Source: Enoplolaimus lenunculus (lineage: Eukaryota; Nematoda; Enoplea; Enoplida; Thoracostomopsidae). Taken from it: 64,000 nt of DNA. The first letter of the stretch is position 1. Every line of letters starts with the position of its first letter. Below the pieces are notes generated by a model that did not search any database, was not told the origin of the DNA, and saw nothing but the letters and a program-made list of their open reading frames with translations. The stretch lies in NCBI GenBank assembly GCA_030248215.1, contig JASANG010003829.1, positions 62,001 to 126,000 of the forward strand. The letters run 5' to 3'. The translations under genes and the position numbers were made by a program. Positions 1 to 11,138 of this stretch are shown here, piece by piece.

Positions 1-95
1 GTAATGTTGAGATCAGTAGCTGTAAATGTTCGTGAGTTTGAAGATCTATCACCAACTGGTGATAGGTGTTATGCACATGTAGGGAATACTGTCTG
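1..95. repeat. Partial copy of a two-copy inverted-repeat element
   Basis: The stretch around AACTGGTGATAGGTGNTA followed by CACATGTAGGGAATAC matches the right terminal inverted repeat of the fuller element at 11418-11635. Only this end is inside the window. It lies in SSRP1 intron sequence upstream of the first visible exon, and I see no coding exon between here and 312. Confidence 0.5.
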
Positions 96-312
96 CACAA
101 TAGTATGCAATTTACATCGATTTGTGTTTATATGGATGCACATAAGATTTTTCCAAGGCCCCGAACATCTCTATTTAGCCACTTGGTGTATGTTATGGCA
201 TTTCAAAACATGTTCGTCTAGGTTTGTGTCACTACGAAAAACTATAATATAGCAACCAAACCACAAAAACAATTCGACGAATATTAATAATTTAGTATTA
301 CGTTCGCTTCAG

Positions 313-3300
313 GGTAAGCCTTCAAAGAAAAAACGGCGTTCAGATGACGAGGGATCAAGCGGGGGCTCCGGGGATGAAGGCAGCCGTGAACGGAAAAAGA
401 AAGAACCGAAGAAGAAGAAGAAATCAGCGGTTTGTATTAGGCTTGATCGAAACATGAGTTTTAGACTAATCTATGGTTAAGTTAGATTTGTCAAAGATAA
501 AATTACGGTCAGCCTGCCTGCGTAATTTTCAGTTTCTCTATCTTTGAACTTGTTAGTATATTTCTAATTTTATTTTAGTCATCAGGTGGCGGCGAAACGA
601 GAAAGCGGCGAACCGAGAAAAAAGCTAAAGATCCGAACGCACCTAAAAAGCCGCAAACTGCGTATATGTTGTGGTTAGCCGAAAATCGTGACTCGCTTAA
701 AGAGCCTGGCATGTCAGTTACTGATATTGCGAAGAAAGGCGGTGCGATATGGCGAGATTTACAGGATAAATCGGTATGATTGTGTTTGGGAAAACGGTGT
801 CTTGATGGGAAAGCTGATGGGAAGTTATTTTTTGCGCTCTGCTGAGAGACTAAAACTCAGTATGCCCGATGTTTTTTGTTGTCGTGTTTAACGGATTTGT
901 GATGTTGCGCCTGCAATCTATTTCATTTTGGATTGGGCTTTTTATTACTGTCAGGCTTGTGTGATAACACAAAAATTATTCTTACAATTTCCAAGTGTTG
1001 TAAATATATACTTACACCAATTTTCACTTCGCGCATGCATTGCAGGTAGAGGCAGGTCACCTACAATACGCAAATTTTTGCATCTATACTAGATAGTCGT
1101 TTGCTTTTTTCACCCCATCCGACACTTCGTTTTCCCTAGCTTTCCCCCGCGCCACCAACCATCGCATACAACATACGGAAACCCGATTTAAGTAGACTGC
1201 TTGCGAACAAATTTGTAGCTGATGTTTCTGCTTTATAAATAAATACTTGGTTTCGATACTGGTTAGGCCAACAAGAAACAGGTTTTTCACGGATATGAGT
1301 ATGCTATATACCAACAACCTGAAAGGTGTTTTGTGCAAACAGGTAAGTTGCCATTTGTTTTTGTATTTTCAGGAATGGGAAGCTAAAGCTGCTGAAGAAA
1401 AAGAAAAATACAACAACGCAATGGAGGAGTACAAAGCGTCGGGGTAAATTTGAGCGTATTTTGCACATTCACCTCTGAGTTTTTTTCTCCGAACGTGCAA
1501 AACTTAGTCGCGCGAAATTGTAAAAATCTTTAGGTTTTTGTCTTTTATTGCTTTGTGTCGCTATTTTAAATTCAACGATCTCTGGTTTTTGAAGTTATGT
1601 CCGGGCGACTCCACATAGAATGCGAATGATGCTCCAAATTTTGTCTGCAAAAACATGTGTTTGTAAACAAATTTTACTATGCGTTAGGTACCATCGCCCA
1701 CGTTGCAATAGCGTTCCTGTGAGAATGCGGACACCAGTGTCGCCTGTATGGTACGGTGCAGAACTTCTTAAATCAGACAGAGTGTTTTATCCATCAAGAC
1801 ATTGTTAAAATTTATATTAATTTTATGGTATTTCTTTATTATTTATACAGTGAATGAATAAATTTTTTAGCAAAAAAGCCGCATTTGAAGCTTCCCTAGC
1901 TGAATTCGGCAAAAATTCGTAAGTATTGTTGTTTTTATGTTTTTATTACCGGTTGGTTTCTGGGTTTTTTGTTTTTTCATCCACTATGATAATATGGGTT
2001 TTGCGTTATTTTTTGCTTGGGTTATTATACACAGATATGTTTCCAGGTTAAACTAGATATAATGTAGTAGTAGTAGTGTTAATGGTTATAACCGGTGCAC
2101 TGTAGCCTCCAGTGCTATAAGTCACTCGCGTAGCGTAACCGTTATTTATACATACCATATTCCGTTCTGTCATCCAGTCGACTAACTTATACCCCATCTC
2201 GTTTGTCGGTAGGAATTGGTCCCACATCTGCGAGTATTCATTGAGATTACCCCCCACCAAGCCAGCAACGTAAGGTTATGTTGGCTGTTGTCATTTCAAA
2301 CCAAATCGACCGTTCTGTCCTCGTTCGCAAAATTCTTAATTGGCGGGCAGTAACAGTTGCATACCACAATCATCGAGTCTTTTCGCATTCCACTGTAGTA
2401 TTTTAATTAATCCACTCTAACGAAATCTTTAATTGATGTTTTCATTGGCGCCGCGTTATATTGCAAATTGTTCATATTCGGTCTACGGTTTACAATCCAG
2501 TTTTCACACAACTTGCACTTCCATGTTTTGAAATGAGTCAAATCCTCCAGTTCCCTACGTTGTTTGATACTTGAACAGGATTTGTGTGATTAGTTCCACA
2601 TCCATTTTCCGAAGCTGGCAGTTGCAAGTGTCGCAGGAGCGAGCCAGTTTCCCTCGCTGTTCTCGACTTCGGTGCTATAAGCACTGTGTTACCCACTAAT
2701 GTCCTCAGTCTTGTTGATTGACTTGCCATGCCGGAGGCGCATTCTGTGCAGGTTCATTCGCCAACTTTCTGTTGTGCTCGGCAAGAAGCTCTCGGCAAGT
2801 TACTACATTTTTCTTACCGATGTCAATCGTTCCCGCATATCCTGCATCGTAGCGAAATCGTGTATCTTCTTATCATTCTGTTACATGAGTGGGATTTCAG
2901 ACCGTTAGTTATTATTTGCATCGTACTTGTTGATATCTGCCGCTCATCCACCGTTGTTTTTGGTTTGTGAACATTATGTATTGTATGTTTCAATTGCACT
3001 ATTGGTGACAGCATAAATGCCAAGACACACATAATATCGAAAGTCCAAACTCGACTGCCATGTACCGCACAGTTGTGTTGGCCCCGAAATGAGTTCTATG
3101 TCGCCAGCCGTAATAAGTTGAAGCCAGGTGTCGAAGGCCGGTTTAGGACACCTGGCTTTTAAAAACACGAGTTGTGATACCCTTTGGACTTTGGAGCTGG
3201 CGCTCCATGACCCCTATTTCAAGATCGGGGAGATGGAGGCCATTTTGAGAAGGATGTCTTCGCCGTCCGTAGACGTTACACATGAGCACCACGAGCAGGT

Positions 3301-3451
3301 AGCTGTATGTTAAAATAAGAACAATGGTTTTGTACCTGAAGCTGTTTAAGGCAGTTAAGGATATCGACAATAAGAAATTAAATATGGAGGTTCAATTTAT
3401 GACAAAACAGTAGACATTTTGCAGTACTATTCCCACCACCAACATCATCAT

Positions 3452-3483
<32 letters not shown>

Positions 3484-6139
3484 GAACAAGAGCACATGCC
3501 ATTGGATGTCACCTGCACGTGTTTTGATATAATAATACTTCACCATTTAGAACATTATTAGTTTTTATAATCATTTTCTGTATCTGTACATCAAAACGTT
3601 CTTGCGCAAATTTCAAAGTACTTTTCACCTACTGGTTGCACGATGTTGTGCTATATCTTAAAACACATGCGCGCTTACTAAAAATCGCCAGTGGCTGTCT
3701 GGAAGTGCACAGTTTCCAGCATATTACTTGGTGTTTTTGATCGTCTTATTATTAAACTGTCGGTTTAAACTGGTCATCGTAAGCTTTAAATTATATTATA
3801 CATTTTGTGGGAGAGGAATTTGGAAAAACCAAAATTTAAAGTTTGAGTTAAGTTCACTTTTTCTGTCAGTGTGAGTGTGTTTTATCAAAAATTGACGATG
3901 GCTCTGAAGCAAGAGTATGCAACTGTACCTTTTGTGTTGATTTTTATGTACATTTAGTAGAACCGCTGTGCGCTTCTTCCATAAAGACTGAACCGTGTTA
4001 TTTATTTCCAATAGAGTTACCTGTTGCCTCAACATTTGTCAGTGTCAGTACCAGCCATAGCCAATGTGTTCTTGTTAAGAACGCATTTTGTTTTGCCAAA
4101 ATAGTTGTTCACTGTTAGACAAATATGGTTTTCTGAAATAGAATACTCAATAAATTGAAGCAATCTTTTCAACACAGTATATGTAATTGTGACAGATTCT
4201 TATTAAGCTTTATAAGTTGCCCGACTAGGTCCTGCTAATTAAATGTGTGGTCCAACCGTAGAATACCACTAACCAATAGAAGTGGCACGGAATAATCACG
4301 ATATTGGGGACTGAATAGAACTGGAAAGAAAGATACCAAGTTTAGTATTATCCGAAGACGTGTAATTGTAATATCGAATGTGTATACCGGAACCGTAGTT
4401 TCGTTTACTTTCTCCAATGCATGTATGTATATGAACGTAATTCAGGGCACGTTTTATAGGAAGCAGGAACAGGAATTCGGTTTTTCGCTGGAACAGGAAT
4501 TCATTTTTCGTGGGAACAGAAATTGCAAATAAGTGACTGTAATTCAAAATAAACTATAGTGTTCGTTCACCCGTAAATTTTTTAATTTTAAGCTTATTTC
4601 TCACAGTTTTATTTGCTACAACATCGTAAAAACTCCTGTTCTTGCGTCTTTCAACGCCGGAACTTAAGCAGGATTTGAATTTTTGCCGAAGTTCTGGCCT
4701 GAACACGAATTCCTTTGAATATGACTTCTTTGTTTCAATGTAAGCTTATTGAGAACAGCTTTACTGATTGCAGAATGTCGAGCAGTAGAAAACAACCAAA
4801 GGAAAGGTTTGTTTGCTTAGTGCTTGAGTGGTTTTACCTTAGTTTAGCATTTTCGATTTTGTGCTGTGCCCATGTCAGTATTGTGCATCGGCCGTACTTT
4901 TATGCATTGAAACGAGCGAAAGGAAAAGGTTATGTCGTATAAAAATCTTGAAGGAGTGTTGGTGTGTTATCAACAACAGAAAAAAATTAAAGAAACCGGG
5001 ACAAAAATCCGGAAAAGAGGCTGATCTCGTACCGTCTGGCTACGCCCGTATGGGTGGTAGAAGCAACACTGTTACCGCGAATCTATTCCTTCTCGCGAAC
5101 TTCTATTGTAATTTTGGGTTAGTGTTTTGGATTTGATTTATAAGGCTTAATTTTATCGCTAATGTATTAACCCTGGAGGTTACAGTCAGCAATAAAGATT
5201 TTACAGCGCAACTAACAATATTATTTCAGGTTTACTTTAAAGTGTAATTTTAGGAACCGTTCAATGCTTTCATATTTTAACCCCAATAATGTTGCATTAA
5301 CTTGTTCAATTCTAACAGTAACTTTTTCGCTTAACAGTCTTTTTTAATACGTTTGGTGATGTTTGCCTATTTCGTGATAAGCTACTTATTTTGAATATCT
5401 GATAGCTTCAACTTTTAATAATTTTCGTATCTGACGCTTGCAGTATTAGCGAAAGCGAAGTTCATCCCTACATTCATAGTGAGAACTTCATTGAACTGTG
5501 GTCGCTGTTTATGTTTTGTACTGTCGACGTTCTCATTGTGTGCATTAGCATATTTCAAATGTTTTTCCGTTGCTTTCAGAAAGAAAGAGTCTCCTCGAAA
5601 GCCTGAGTCGGAGGTCAAGAGTAAAGAATTTGTGTCGAGTTCAGAAAGTTCTGAAGATGAAGTAAGTTTTGGTTTGAAGTTTTTGTTATTGTTGTTTGTT
5701 AGTAGGTATTTAAGTTTCAAACAAGCGAACTAGCACAGTGGCGAATCATAAATGGTGCATAATTGCAAATATGATTACGTGCAAAACCATGCTTTATTTT
5801 AAAATATCAAACATACAAGGTTTCGAATTTATATTATTTCTGCCGTAACAGTAGTACAAGCATATTCCTAAGCCTAAGCGTAAGAATGAGCTTATATATA
5901 CCTAAGTCTAACTCTAAGCAGAAAATTAATCTAAAGGTTAAGTTTAATGCTTTGCAGTCCCGCAGAAAAACGTTCCCCCAACTTAATTAACGATATTTAA
6001 CCCTTTGATGGTATTAAACATGAGGTGGTTTTTGTTCTTTGGTGAGTTAGGGTTTTTCAAATTCATTGAATATTTTGGTACTATATTGGTTTCGTTTTAG
6101 AAGCAGGAGTCGAAAGCTTCTGGAGAAGAATCTGAGTAA
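313..6139 (+). CDS. SSRP1: SSRP1, FACT complex HMG-box subunit (C-terminal part)
   Basis: FACT with SPT16 removes and restores H2A-H2B dimers ahead of polymerases in the nucleus. Six exons join in frame to 183 residues: 313-429, 579-773, 1373-1443, 1871-1918, 5580-5661 and 6101-6139, with TAA at 6137. Exon 1 is an acidic/Ser-Gly stretch followed by a run of lysines. Exon 2 starts the HMG box (KDPNAPKKPQTAYMLWLAEN, then IAKKGGAIWRDLQDKS) and exon 3 finishes it (EWEAKAAEEKEKYNNAMEEY). Exon 5 carries SKEFVSSSESSEDE, a tail motif conserved in animal SSRP1, probably a CK2 target. All introns are GT-AG, with acceptors TTTCAG or TTTTAG. The N-terminal PH-like domains lie before the window. The order of domains and the HMG-box sequence make the identity secure; exon 1 of this list could have further partners upstream. 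Confidence 0.93.
2048..2430 (-). mobile_element. LINE fragment: endonuclease domain
   Basis: On the minus strand the peptide GGNLNEYSQMWDQF, then LVDWMTERNMVCINNGYATR and VTYSTGG, matches the C-terminal half of the apurinic-type endonuclease/phosphatase domain of non-LTR retrotransposons (GDxN, LxDW, TRVTYxTGG pattern). Upstream, in another frame, SMIVVCNCYCPP resembles the preceding strand of the same domain, so at least one frameshift is present. The usual GD of the GDxN motif reads GN here. Peptide-like sequence such as ELLAEHNRKLANEPAQNAPP near 2735-2810 may be the element's first ORF, so the fragment may reach about 3000. No reverse transcriptase follows. It is a dead copy in SSRP1 intron 4. 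Confidence 0.75.
3429..3492. repeat. CAC/CAA/CAT trinucleotide microsatellite
   Basis: A run of ACC, ATC and AAC triplets (CACCACCACCACCACAATAA and so on) within SSRP1 intron 4. It lies in no open frame of note. Confidence 0.85.
3500..5570. other. SSRP1 intron 4, mostly unassigned
   Basis: No exon is seen. Around 4443-4712 the motif GGAACAGGAATTC recurs in both directions (near 4466, 4493, 4511 and, inverted, 4635 and 4700), which suggests a worn inverted-repeat element. The rest shows no structure I can name. Confidence 0.4.
5842..5981 (+). mobile_element. MITE-T copy (worn), in SSRP1 intron 5
   Basis: Starts GCCGTAACAGTAGTACAAGC and runs through CATATTCCTAAGCCTAAGCG to a right end CCCGCAGAAAAACGTTCC. 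It has the family layout: left end, CCTAAG-type array, A-rich step, right end. The outermost bases of both ends are lost. Confidence 0.7.
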
Positions 6140-6543
6140 CAAGAACGCGTATGACGGAAATGAAATTGATATTACTTGCCAAAGTTTAATTTGAATATTT
6201 TAATTAAGTCTTAGGCAATGATTTAGTGCAGCTTTATCCACCGGCAATGTAGAGATTTGTGCTGTTGTAGTTGTATGGAGAAATCTGAATCATTTATTGT
6301 TTAACAGTGTATAAGATTTGATTATAGTTAGGATTCGGATTGCTACTCAAAAATGTTAAGATTCTTGTAAGACCAGTTAAACTTAAAGTCCACAAATATA
6401 TACGGGTGTTTATACAGTTGTTTCAAGTTTATTGAAGCTAAATGTTTCAAAACTGGAAGACATAACGTATTGCTTGTCTATGGTATTCACTGTTTAATTT
6501 ACTAACCAAACTATTTGGTTTATTAATTTTGAGCAGTGATATC

Positions 6544-6820
6544 CAGGGTGTAACCGAATGTCCGTTTCAGAAATCTGTCTTTTTCTGTTGTACTTAGTGT
6601 ACTTATATACACACACCGGAAATTTCGTTATTTTTATGCTCATATCGCAGTTGTATATCCATCACGTAATCATTCTGTTTTTCATTACATATATACTGCA
6701 ATATTGCTTTAAAATAAAAATGACGAAATCCATTCAAAACCTTTGGAATTTTGGATATTTGCATTGCCTCATCTCTTTTGTCAAAAAATTCGTTACTTTT
6801 TAATATCTGTTTACACCCTG
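6544..6820 (+). mobile_element. hAT-N type MITE (CAGGGTGTAA ends)
   Basis: The left end CAGGGTGTAACCGAATGTCC and the right end ATCTGTTTACACCCTG are inverted repeats of each other. There is no coding capacity. It follows the SSRP1 stop by about 400 bases and contains the first AATAAA-like hexamer after it. Confidence 0.75.
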
Positions 6821-6889
6821 GTGATGTTAGCTGTTTGGTATATAAAACATATTGTTTGTTATAAATACGAGCGTATCGGTTGGGGGCGT

Positions 6890-7030
6890 GACAGCTCAAC
6901 AGTCGGACAGTGTGACAGTCGGGGACTAACACAGTGAGAAGGCTGGGCCGTGGGACAGCCGCGACAGTACGGGCAGCCAGAACAGTTCGGATAGTGGGCA
7001 GCCGTGCGGACATGGGGGGCAACCGGGACA
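6890..7030 (+). repeat. G-rich imperfect minisatellite
   Basis: Short imperfect units of the form GGGACAGCCG, GGACAGTGTGACAGTCGG and GGGCAGCC recur on this strand. They give an ORF in several frames with no sign of a protein. Base composition is sharply G-rich against an AT-rich neighbourhood. Confidence 0.6.
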
Positions 7031-7171
7031 GGCTTTAGTAGAAATTTAGCTGTTCCAGCAAAGAATTGGGCACTTACTCAAATGTGGGGGAAACTTTTTC
7101 AAGCCCGCTTATTCATAGTATTATAAATGCTTTGGGAGTTGCCAGGGTTACGGAGAGGCGGAAGGGTTAAT

Positions 7172-7337
7172 GGCCGTAACAGTAGTATGAAGCGTATTCC
7201 TTAGCCTGAACCCAAGCGTAAGCGTGAGGATGAGCCTATTCTTAAGTCTAAACCTAAGCAAAAAATTAGTCTAAAGCTTAAACTGACTATTATAGCCCCT
7301 CCGGGAAATGATCCGTCCCTGTTCTATATATATGCCC
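7172..7337 (+). mobile_element. MITE-T copy
   Basis: Left end GGCCGTAACAGTAGTATG, a degraded CCTAAG array, the diagnostic step AAAATTAGTCTAAAGCTTAA, and a right end TCCGTCCCTGTTCTATATAT. Directly followed by another copy. Confidence 0.8.
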
Positions 7338-7461
7338 TTATACCTAAGTCTAGCCTAATGCTAAAGTCTAAGAATAAGTAAGCAATTAAAATGTAAAGCT
7401 TAATAAACATACTTTATTCCAGTACCACAGAAAAATATTCCGCTCCTGATCTTTGTGAGCC
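7338..7461 (+). mobile_element. MITE-T copy lacking its left end
   Basis: Contains CCTAAGTCTAGCCTAATGCT, then GTAAAGCTTAA and a right end ATATTCCGCTCCTGATCTTT. This is the sub-family whose right end reads TTCCGCCCCTGATCTTTACA in better copies. It abuts the copy on its left. Confidence 0.65.
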
Positions 7462-7583
7462 AAAAACTTCGAAGGGAAACTTCTCGTGGTGCAAACTGAA
7501 GTCATGTCTGAAACCCCAGTACAAAAAATCACAAACGCGGTTACTGTTATTTTACTAACCGTTTACATCTTGCCCATATTAAC

Positions 7584-7755
7584 GGCCCATGTATAGAACA
7601 GGGCCGGAACAGTAGTATAAGGATATTCCTTCCTAAGCGTATGGATGAGCACATGCCGAAGCCTAGCCTAAAAGCAAAAAAATTAGTCTAAAGCTTAAAC
7701 TGACTCTATTATAGCCCCTCCGGAAAACGATCCGGCCCTGTTCCATACATGGGCC
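7584..7755 (+). mobile_element. MITE-T copy with intact ends
   Basis: The left end GGCCCATGTATAGAACAGGG and the right end CCCTGTTCCATACATGGGCC are near-perfect inverted repeats. The flanks ATATTAAC and GTATTAAC match at 7 of 8 positions, an 8-base target duplication. The CCTAAG array is worn in this copy. Confidence 0.9.
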
Positions 7756-7854
7756 GTATTAACTATGAACGTACTTTAGAATATTTCTGTAATAGAAATT
7801 GGTAGACTTTTACAGGAAACCAATTTATATTTACATCTTGATCTTGCTTCCTTT

Positions 7855-8110
7855 TAGGAGGTCGCATTAAGATCGGGCACGAAAATGGGCCTCCGGTTCC
7901 TGGCCTAAAAATAGATGTTGCGGACAGTTTTTCTTGGGGCTGCTATGGAGTTCGGTAGAATTTTTGCCGATTGTTCCGGCAGTTTCGGTTTTGAGATATT
8001 TCACAGTTCAAAAAATTATATTGTTCGGTATGTTTGGATTTAACGTTTGGCACAATCTTGATGTATAAATTTTCGGGATTTCTTAATAAATGCCTAAAGC
8101 CAAAATTTTA
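7855..8110 (+). mobile_element. Possible hAT-N2 remnant
   Basis: The stretch GGGCCTCCGGTTCCTGGCCT, then TTGCCGATTGTTCCGGCAGT, resembles the inner part of the element at 52476-52857. Neither end is recognisable. Confidence 0.35.
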
Positions 8111-8294
8111 ATATTTACATTTTTCAAAGATATTTGCTAAAAGTAGTAAATTTTAAACGTATATATTTTGCGTCACTCTGACTCAAGCAAATTTTGCCGA
8201 CCACATGCTTCAGTATTTTTCATCTTTGATTGCACACTGGAAGAAAAATAATACATCTTGAAAGTTTTATACTTCAATATCCGTTTGAAGTAAG

Positions 8295-8405
8295 TAGTTG
8301 TTGCAATAACCGCGTGGTGCTTATATAGTTGCGCGCTTGATCCAAGAGCAGAAGGTCCTAGGTACAATTCCCGGCGCGGTCGTAAATTTTGGCAAATGAT
8401 TCGAG
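8295..8405 (+). mobile_element. tRNA-derived SINE, copy 1
   Basis: Positions 8309-8380 can fold like a tRNA: ACCGCGT at the 5' side pairs with GCGCGGT at the 3' side (seven pairs, one G-T); the arm GCTT-GATCCAA-GAGC resembles an anticodon arm; the box B region reads GGTACAATTCC, one base off GGTTCAATTCC. The A-box region is less clear. A second copy, on the other strand at 57213-57285, shares sequence on both flanks (GTTGTTGCAATRACCGCG before, TTTTGGCAAA-like after), so this is a dispersed element and not a lone tRNA gene. Confidence 0.65.
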
Positions 8406-8736
8406 TTTCGACAATATATATTCACACGACGTCTAGCAATATCTGCTATGTTGTTGTATATAGAAGGGAAATTTGAAGTTTTGAGATCGTTTCCATTCAC
8501 ACTATCTGTTTCTGTTATCTTTGCTATCGCATTTATATATGTAAAACCTGCTTCCGTCTGTACCTTGCTAGCACAGAACCAGGGGCTGGAGGTCAGTAGA
8601 GGTTTCCACAAAGCTATTGGAAGTAATTGTGATGGGTTACAAACATATTACGTTAACAGCCCAAACAATTTGTGACCTGTCGTCTAAAACTGTGTTGTGG
8701 TCGTGTTAAAAATGGTTATTTAATATATCACTCTGT

Positions 8737-9360
8737 CAGGGACCAACCGGAGGTCTGCCTCCGGCTCCGGCAAAAAATCGGCCTCTGGTTCAGGTAGAAT
8801 TTCCGCCGAAGGTTCCGGCGATTTCGGTAGTAAAATTTTGCATAGTTTACTACAATTTCGAGCAAAACTTGCCGACATTTCGTAAAAATATGCGTAAAAC
8901 CAAAAGATTTAACACCTTACAAATATGTACGAAAATTCGCTAATTAACCCATTCTAACATTGAGTTGCCTATATGCAACTCAGCGCAGTGTATATACGTT
9001 AAATAATATATATCGCACCGTGTTTAACAATTGCTACACGTAACATAGAACTATATCTCCACAAGACGTAAGACCCCGTTGGGCTCGAGCGTCAAGCTCC
9101 TATAGCTGAGTGGTGATGGTATACGCCTCCCACTCCAGTCACTGGAGTTCGAATCCTTGAGTGGTGATAATATATCCTCCCACTCCAGTCAATGGAGTTC
9201 GAATCCTAGCATAAAAGTAGGTCTCAGGGGAGATAGAAAATCTTCATGTGAAAAAGGGTTAAACATTATTTTAACTACTTGTTTTTGCCTCACCTCCGGC
9301 TTTAACCGAGTCTCGGCAAATTTTGTTGACCTCCTGTTCCGGTATTTTCACCTCCGGTAG
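8737..9360 (+). mobile_element. hAT-N2 element interrupted by a MITE-P
   Basis: Left part CAGGGACCAACCGGAGGTCT with CCTCCGGCTCCGG, and right part TCACCTCCGGC, TTCCGGTATTTTCACCTCCGG, match the two halves of the complete element at 52476-52857. Between them lies the MITE-P at 8944-9262. Sequence resumes after the insert at the matching place, so the order of insertion is clear. Confidence 0.7.
8944..9262 (+). mobile_element. MITE-P copy 1 (TTAA, tRNA-Gly-like inside)
   Basis: Bounded by TTAACCC at the left and GGGTTAA at the right, with inner inverted repeat CTAACAT / ATGTGA. A tRNA-like unit lies at about 9098-9190: A box TAGCTGAGTGG, the string CGCCTCCCAC, and B box AGTTCGAATCC. In this copy only, the block from GAGTGGTGATGG to GAATCCT is tandemly duplicated (about 50 bases). 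Ends and TTAA target fit the piggyBac superfamily. Confidence 0.85.
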
Positions 9361-9522
9361 CGCGCTGCGCTTCGTTCGCAAAAATTAATCAAATTAATAA
9401 ATATCGCTGCCCAAGTTATTGTTTTCGTTAAAAATATATGCCGAATGTATACATCCGCTTTCATTTGGACGGATATTAAAATAAATACATTCTGTAGTGC
9501 ATTTCTTATTTTCTCCAGATCC

Positions 9523-9873
9523 GGTCACCGATAACCGACGGTTACCGGTAACCGACGGTCACCGATAACCGACGGTCACCGGTAACCGACGGTCACCGAT
9601 AACCGACGGTCACCGGTAACCGACGGTCACCGATAACCGACGGTCACCGGTAACCGACGGTCACCGATAACCGACGGTCACCGGTAACCGACGGTCACCG
9701 ATAACCGACGGTCACCGGTAACCGACGGTCACCGGTAACCGACGGTCACCGATAACCGACGGTCACCGGTAACCGACGGTCACCGATAACCGACGGTCAC
9801 CGGTAACCGACGGTCACCGATAACCGACGGTCACCGGTAACCGACGGTCACCGATAACCGACGGTCACCGGTG
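9523..9873. repeat. 17-base satellite with strict two-state alternation
   Basis: About 20 units of ACCGRTAACCGACGGTC. The fifth base alternates A, G, A, G along the array, so the true period is 34 bases, with a single slip (two G units in a row) near 9727. Apart from one TT for TC in the first junction the units are identical. Flanks are an AT-rich stretch on the left and a hAT-N copy on the right. Confidence 0.97.
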
Positions 9874-9980
9874 ACTGGTGTTTACGAAAAAGAGAGAATT
9901 GTTGGTGAACCCTTCACAACGTTTGCTTTTAAACTTTTTACAGGTTAAAAGATACAAAAGCTATTTCTAAACTGGCAATG

Positions 9981-10302
9981 CACAATCTGTTTCCGTTTCC
10001 GGTAAAAATCGGTGTTCCTTTCCGTTTCCGTTATAGAAATAACAAAAATTCAATTATTTGTTAAAATTCACAATTTTTATTACAAATATGCTGTAATTAT
10101 TCGATACAAAATGAAATTTACGAAATACATCCAAAATCTTAAAAAATTTTGATGCATTCGCCGGTTTTCTTTAAAAATTTTGAAAGATTAGTAAATATAG
10201 AGACGCCTCAATTTTGTTGACAGACAACTAAAACACATTTTTGAAACTTTTATACTTCAGTATCTGTTTTCCGTTTCCGTTATTTTTACTATTCGTTTAC
10301 AA
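9981..10302 (+). mobile_element. hAT-N1 copy, ends worn
   Basis: Contains CTGTTTCCGTTTCCGGTAAA, then AAATCGGTGTTCC, and near the right end TTTTATACTTCAGTATCTG and CCGTTTCCGTTATTTTTAC. The same order of blocks occurs in the better copy at 38904-39259. The CAGGGTGTAA tips are lost. Confidence 0.65.
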
Positions 10303-10800
10303 CTTGATAATAGACGATATACACACACTCGAGCCCAACATTTTTGAATCTATGATTTTTTAATGCACATTAAGTGTACCACCATATTCACTTAATATTG
10401 CATACCGTTGTTTAACCCGTACGTTTTTAAGGTCCTGTTTTGCATTCCCTCGTTGGCAATACGGGTGTTTACCAGCTCAAATGTGCGCAGTGCAACTGAA
10501 ATTTACCAATAAAGCTTCACACTGTATGTTTGGTTATCTCCGCAAACTGTTGTTTTATTTGTTGTTTTTTTATAAATTTTATGTTAAGGTGTATACATTT
10601 TGCTGTTTGAATAATGCCTCACAATGCACAGTCTCAAAGCTTTGAAGAGATATACCTTAAGCACCGCTGAGTTTCAGTCTATTATTTTAATTTTTCATGC
10701 TAAAGCCGAGTCGTACTTGGAATAAAAAGCTCTATAACACGCTCAATTCTAGGTCCTGCTAATCTAATCATATGCCTATGGAGACTAAAATCCAAACTTA
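10303..10800. other. No feature recognised
   Basis: AT-rich intergenic sequence. I see no exon, array or inverted-repeat element in it. Confidence 0.4.
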
Positions 10801-10804
10801 CGTG

Positions 10805-11138
10805 AACGTCATGGTCCAGCCGGAGGTCTGGATCCGGCTTGGGCTTTGGGAAAAATTCGACCTCCGGCTCTGGTAGAAGGTCTGGCAGAGGTTCTGATAA
10901 TTTTAATAATGATTTTTTGCATATGTACAAAGCTTATGCGCTTTTGCGAGTCGATTTCTAACGTTGTTTCAATTTTGAATGCTTTAATCGCATACAGATT
11001 AGGGAACACAGATTACTTGAAACGAAAACTTTTGAACGATTTTTTGACTTTAAGTTGTAAATTATGTTAAAAATTCGCAAATTCAACTTCATTTTTATGA
11101 CCTCATTTTGCTTCACATCCGAATTCACTTCTTACCCA
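10805..11138 (+). mobile_element. hAT-N2 fragment
   Basis: Begins GGTCCAGCCGGAGGTCTGGA and continues with CGACCTCCGGCTCTGGTAGA, as in the complete element at 52476-52857. The right half runs down to the start of a MITE-T at 11139 and its own right end is missing. Confidence 0.55.

Noticed and set aside
6603-7022. 139-codon minus ORF
   Set aside because: Spans a hAT-N copy and a G-rich minisatellite; composition-driven.
9523-9873. CRISPR-like array
   Set aside because: Units are directly adjacent without unique spacers, and the genome is eukaryotic.
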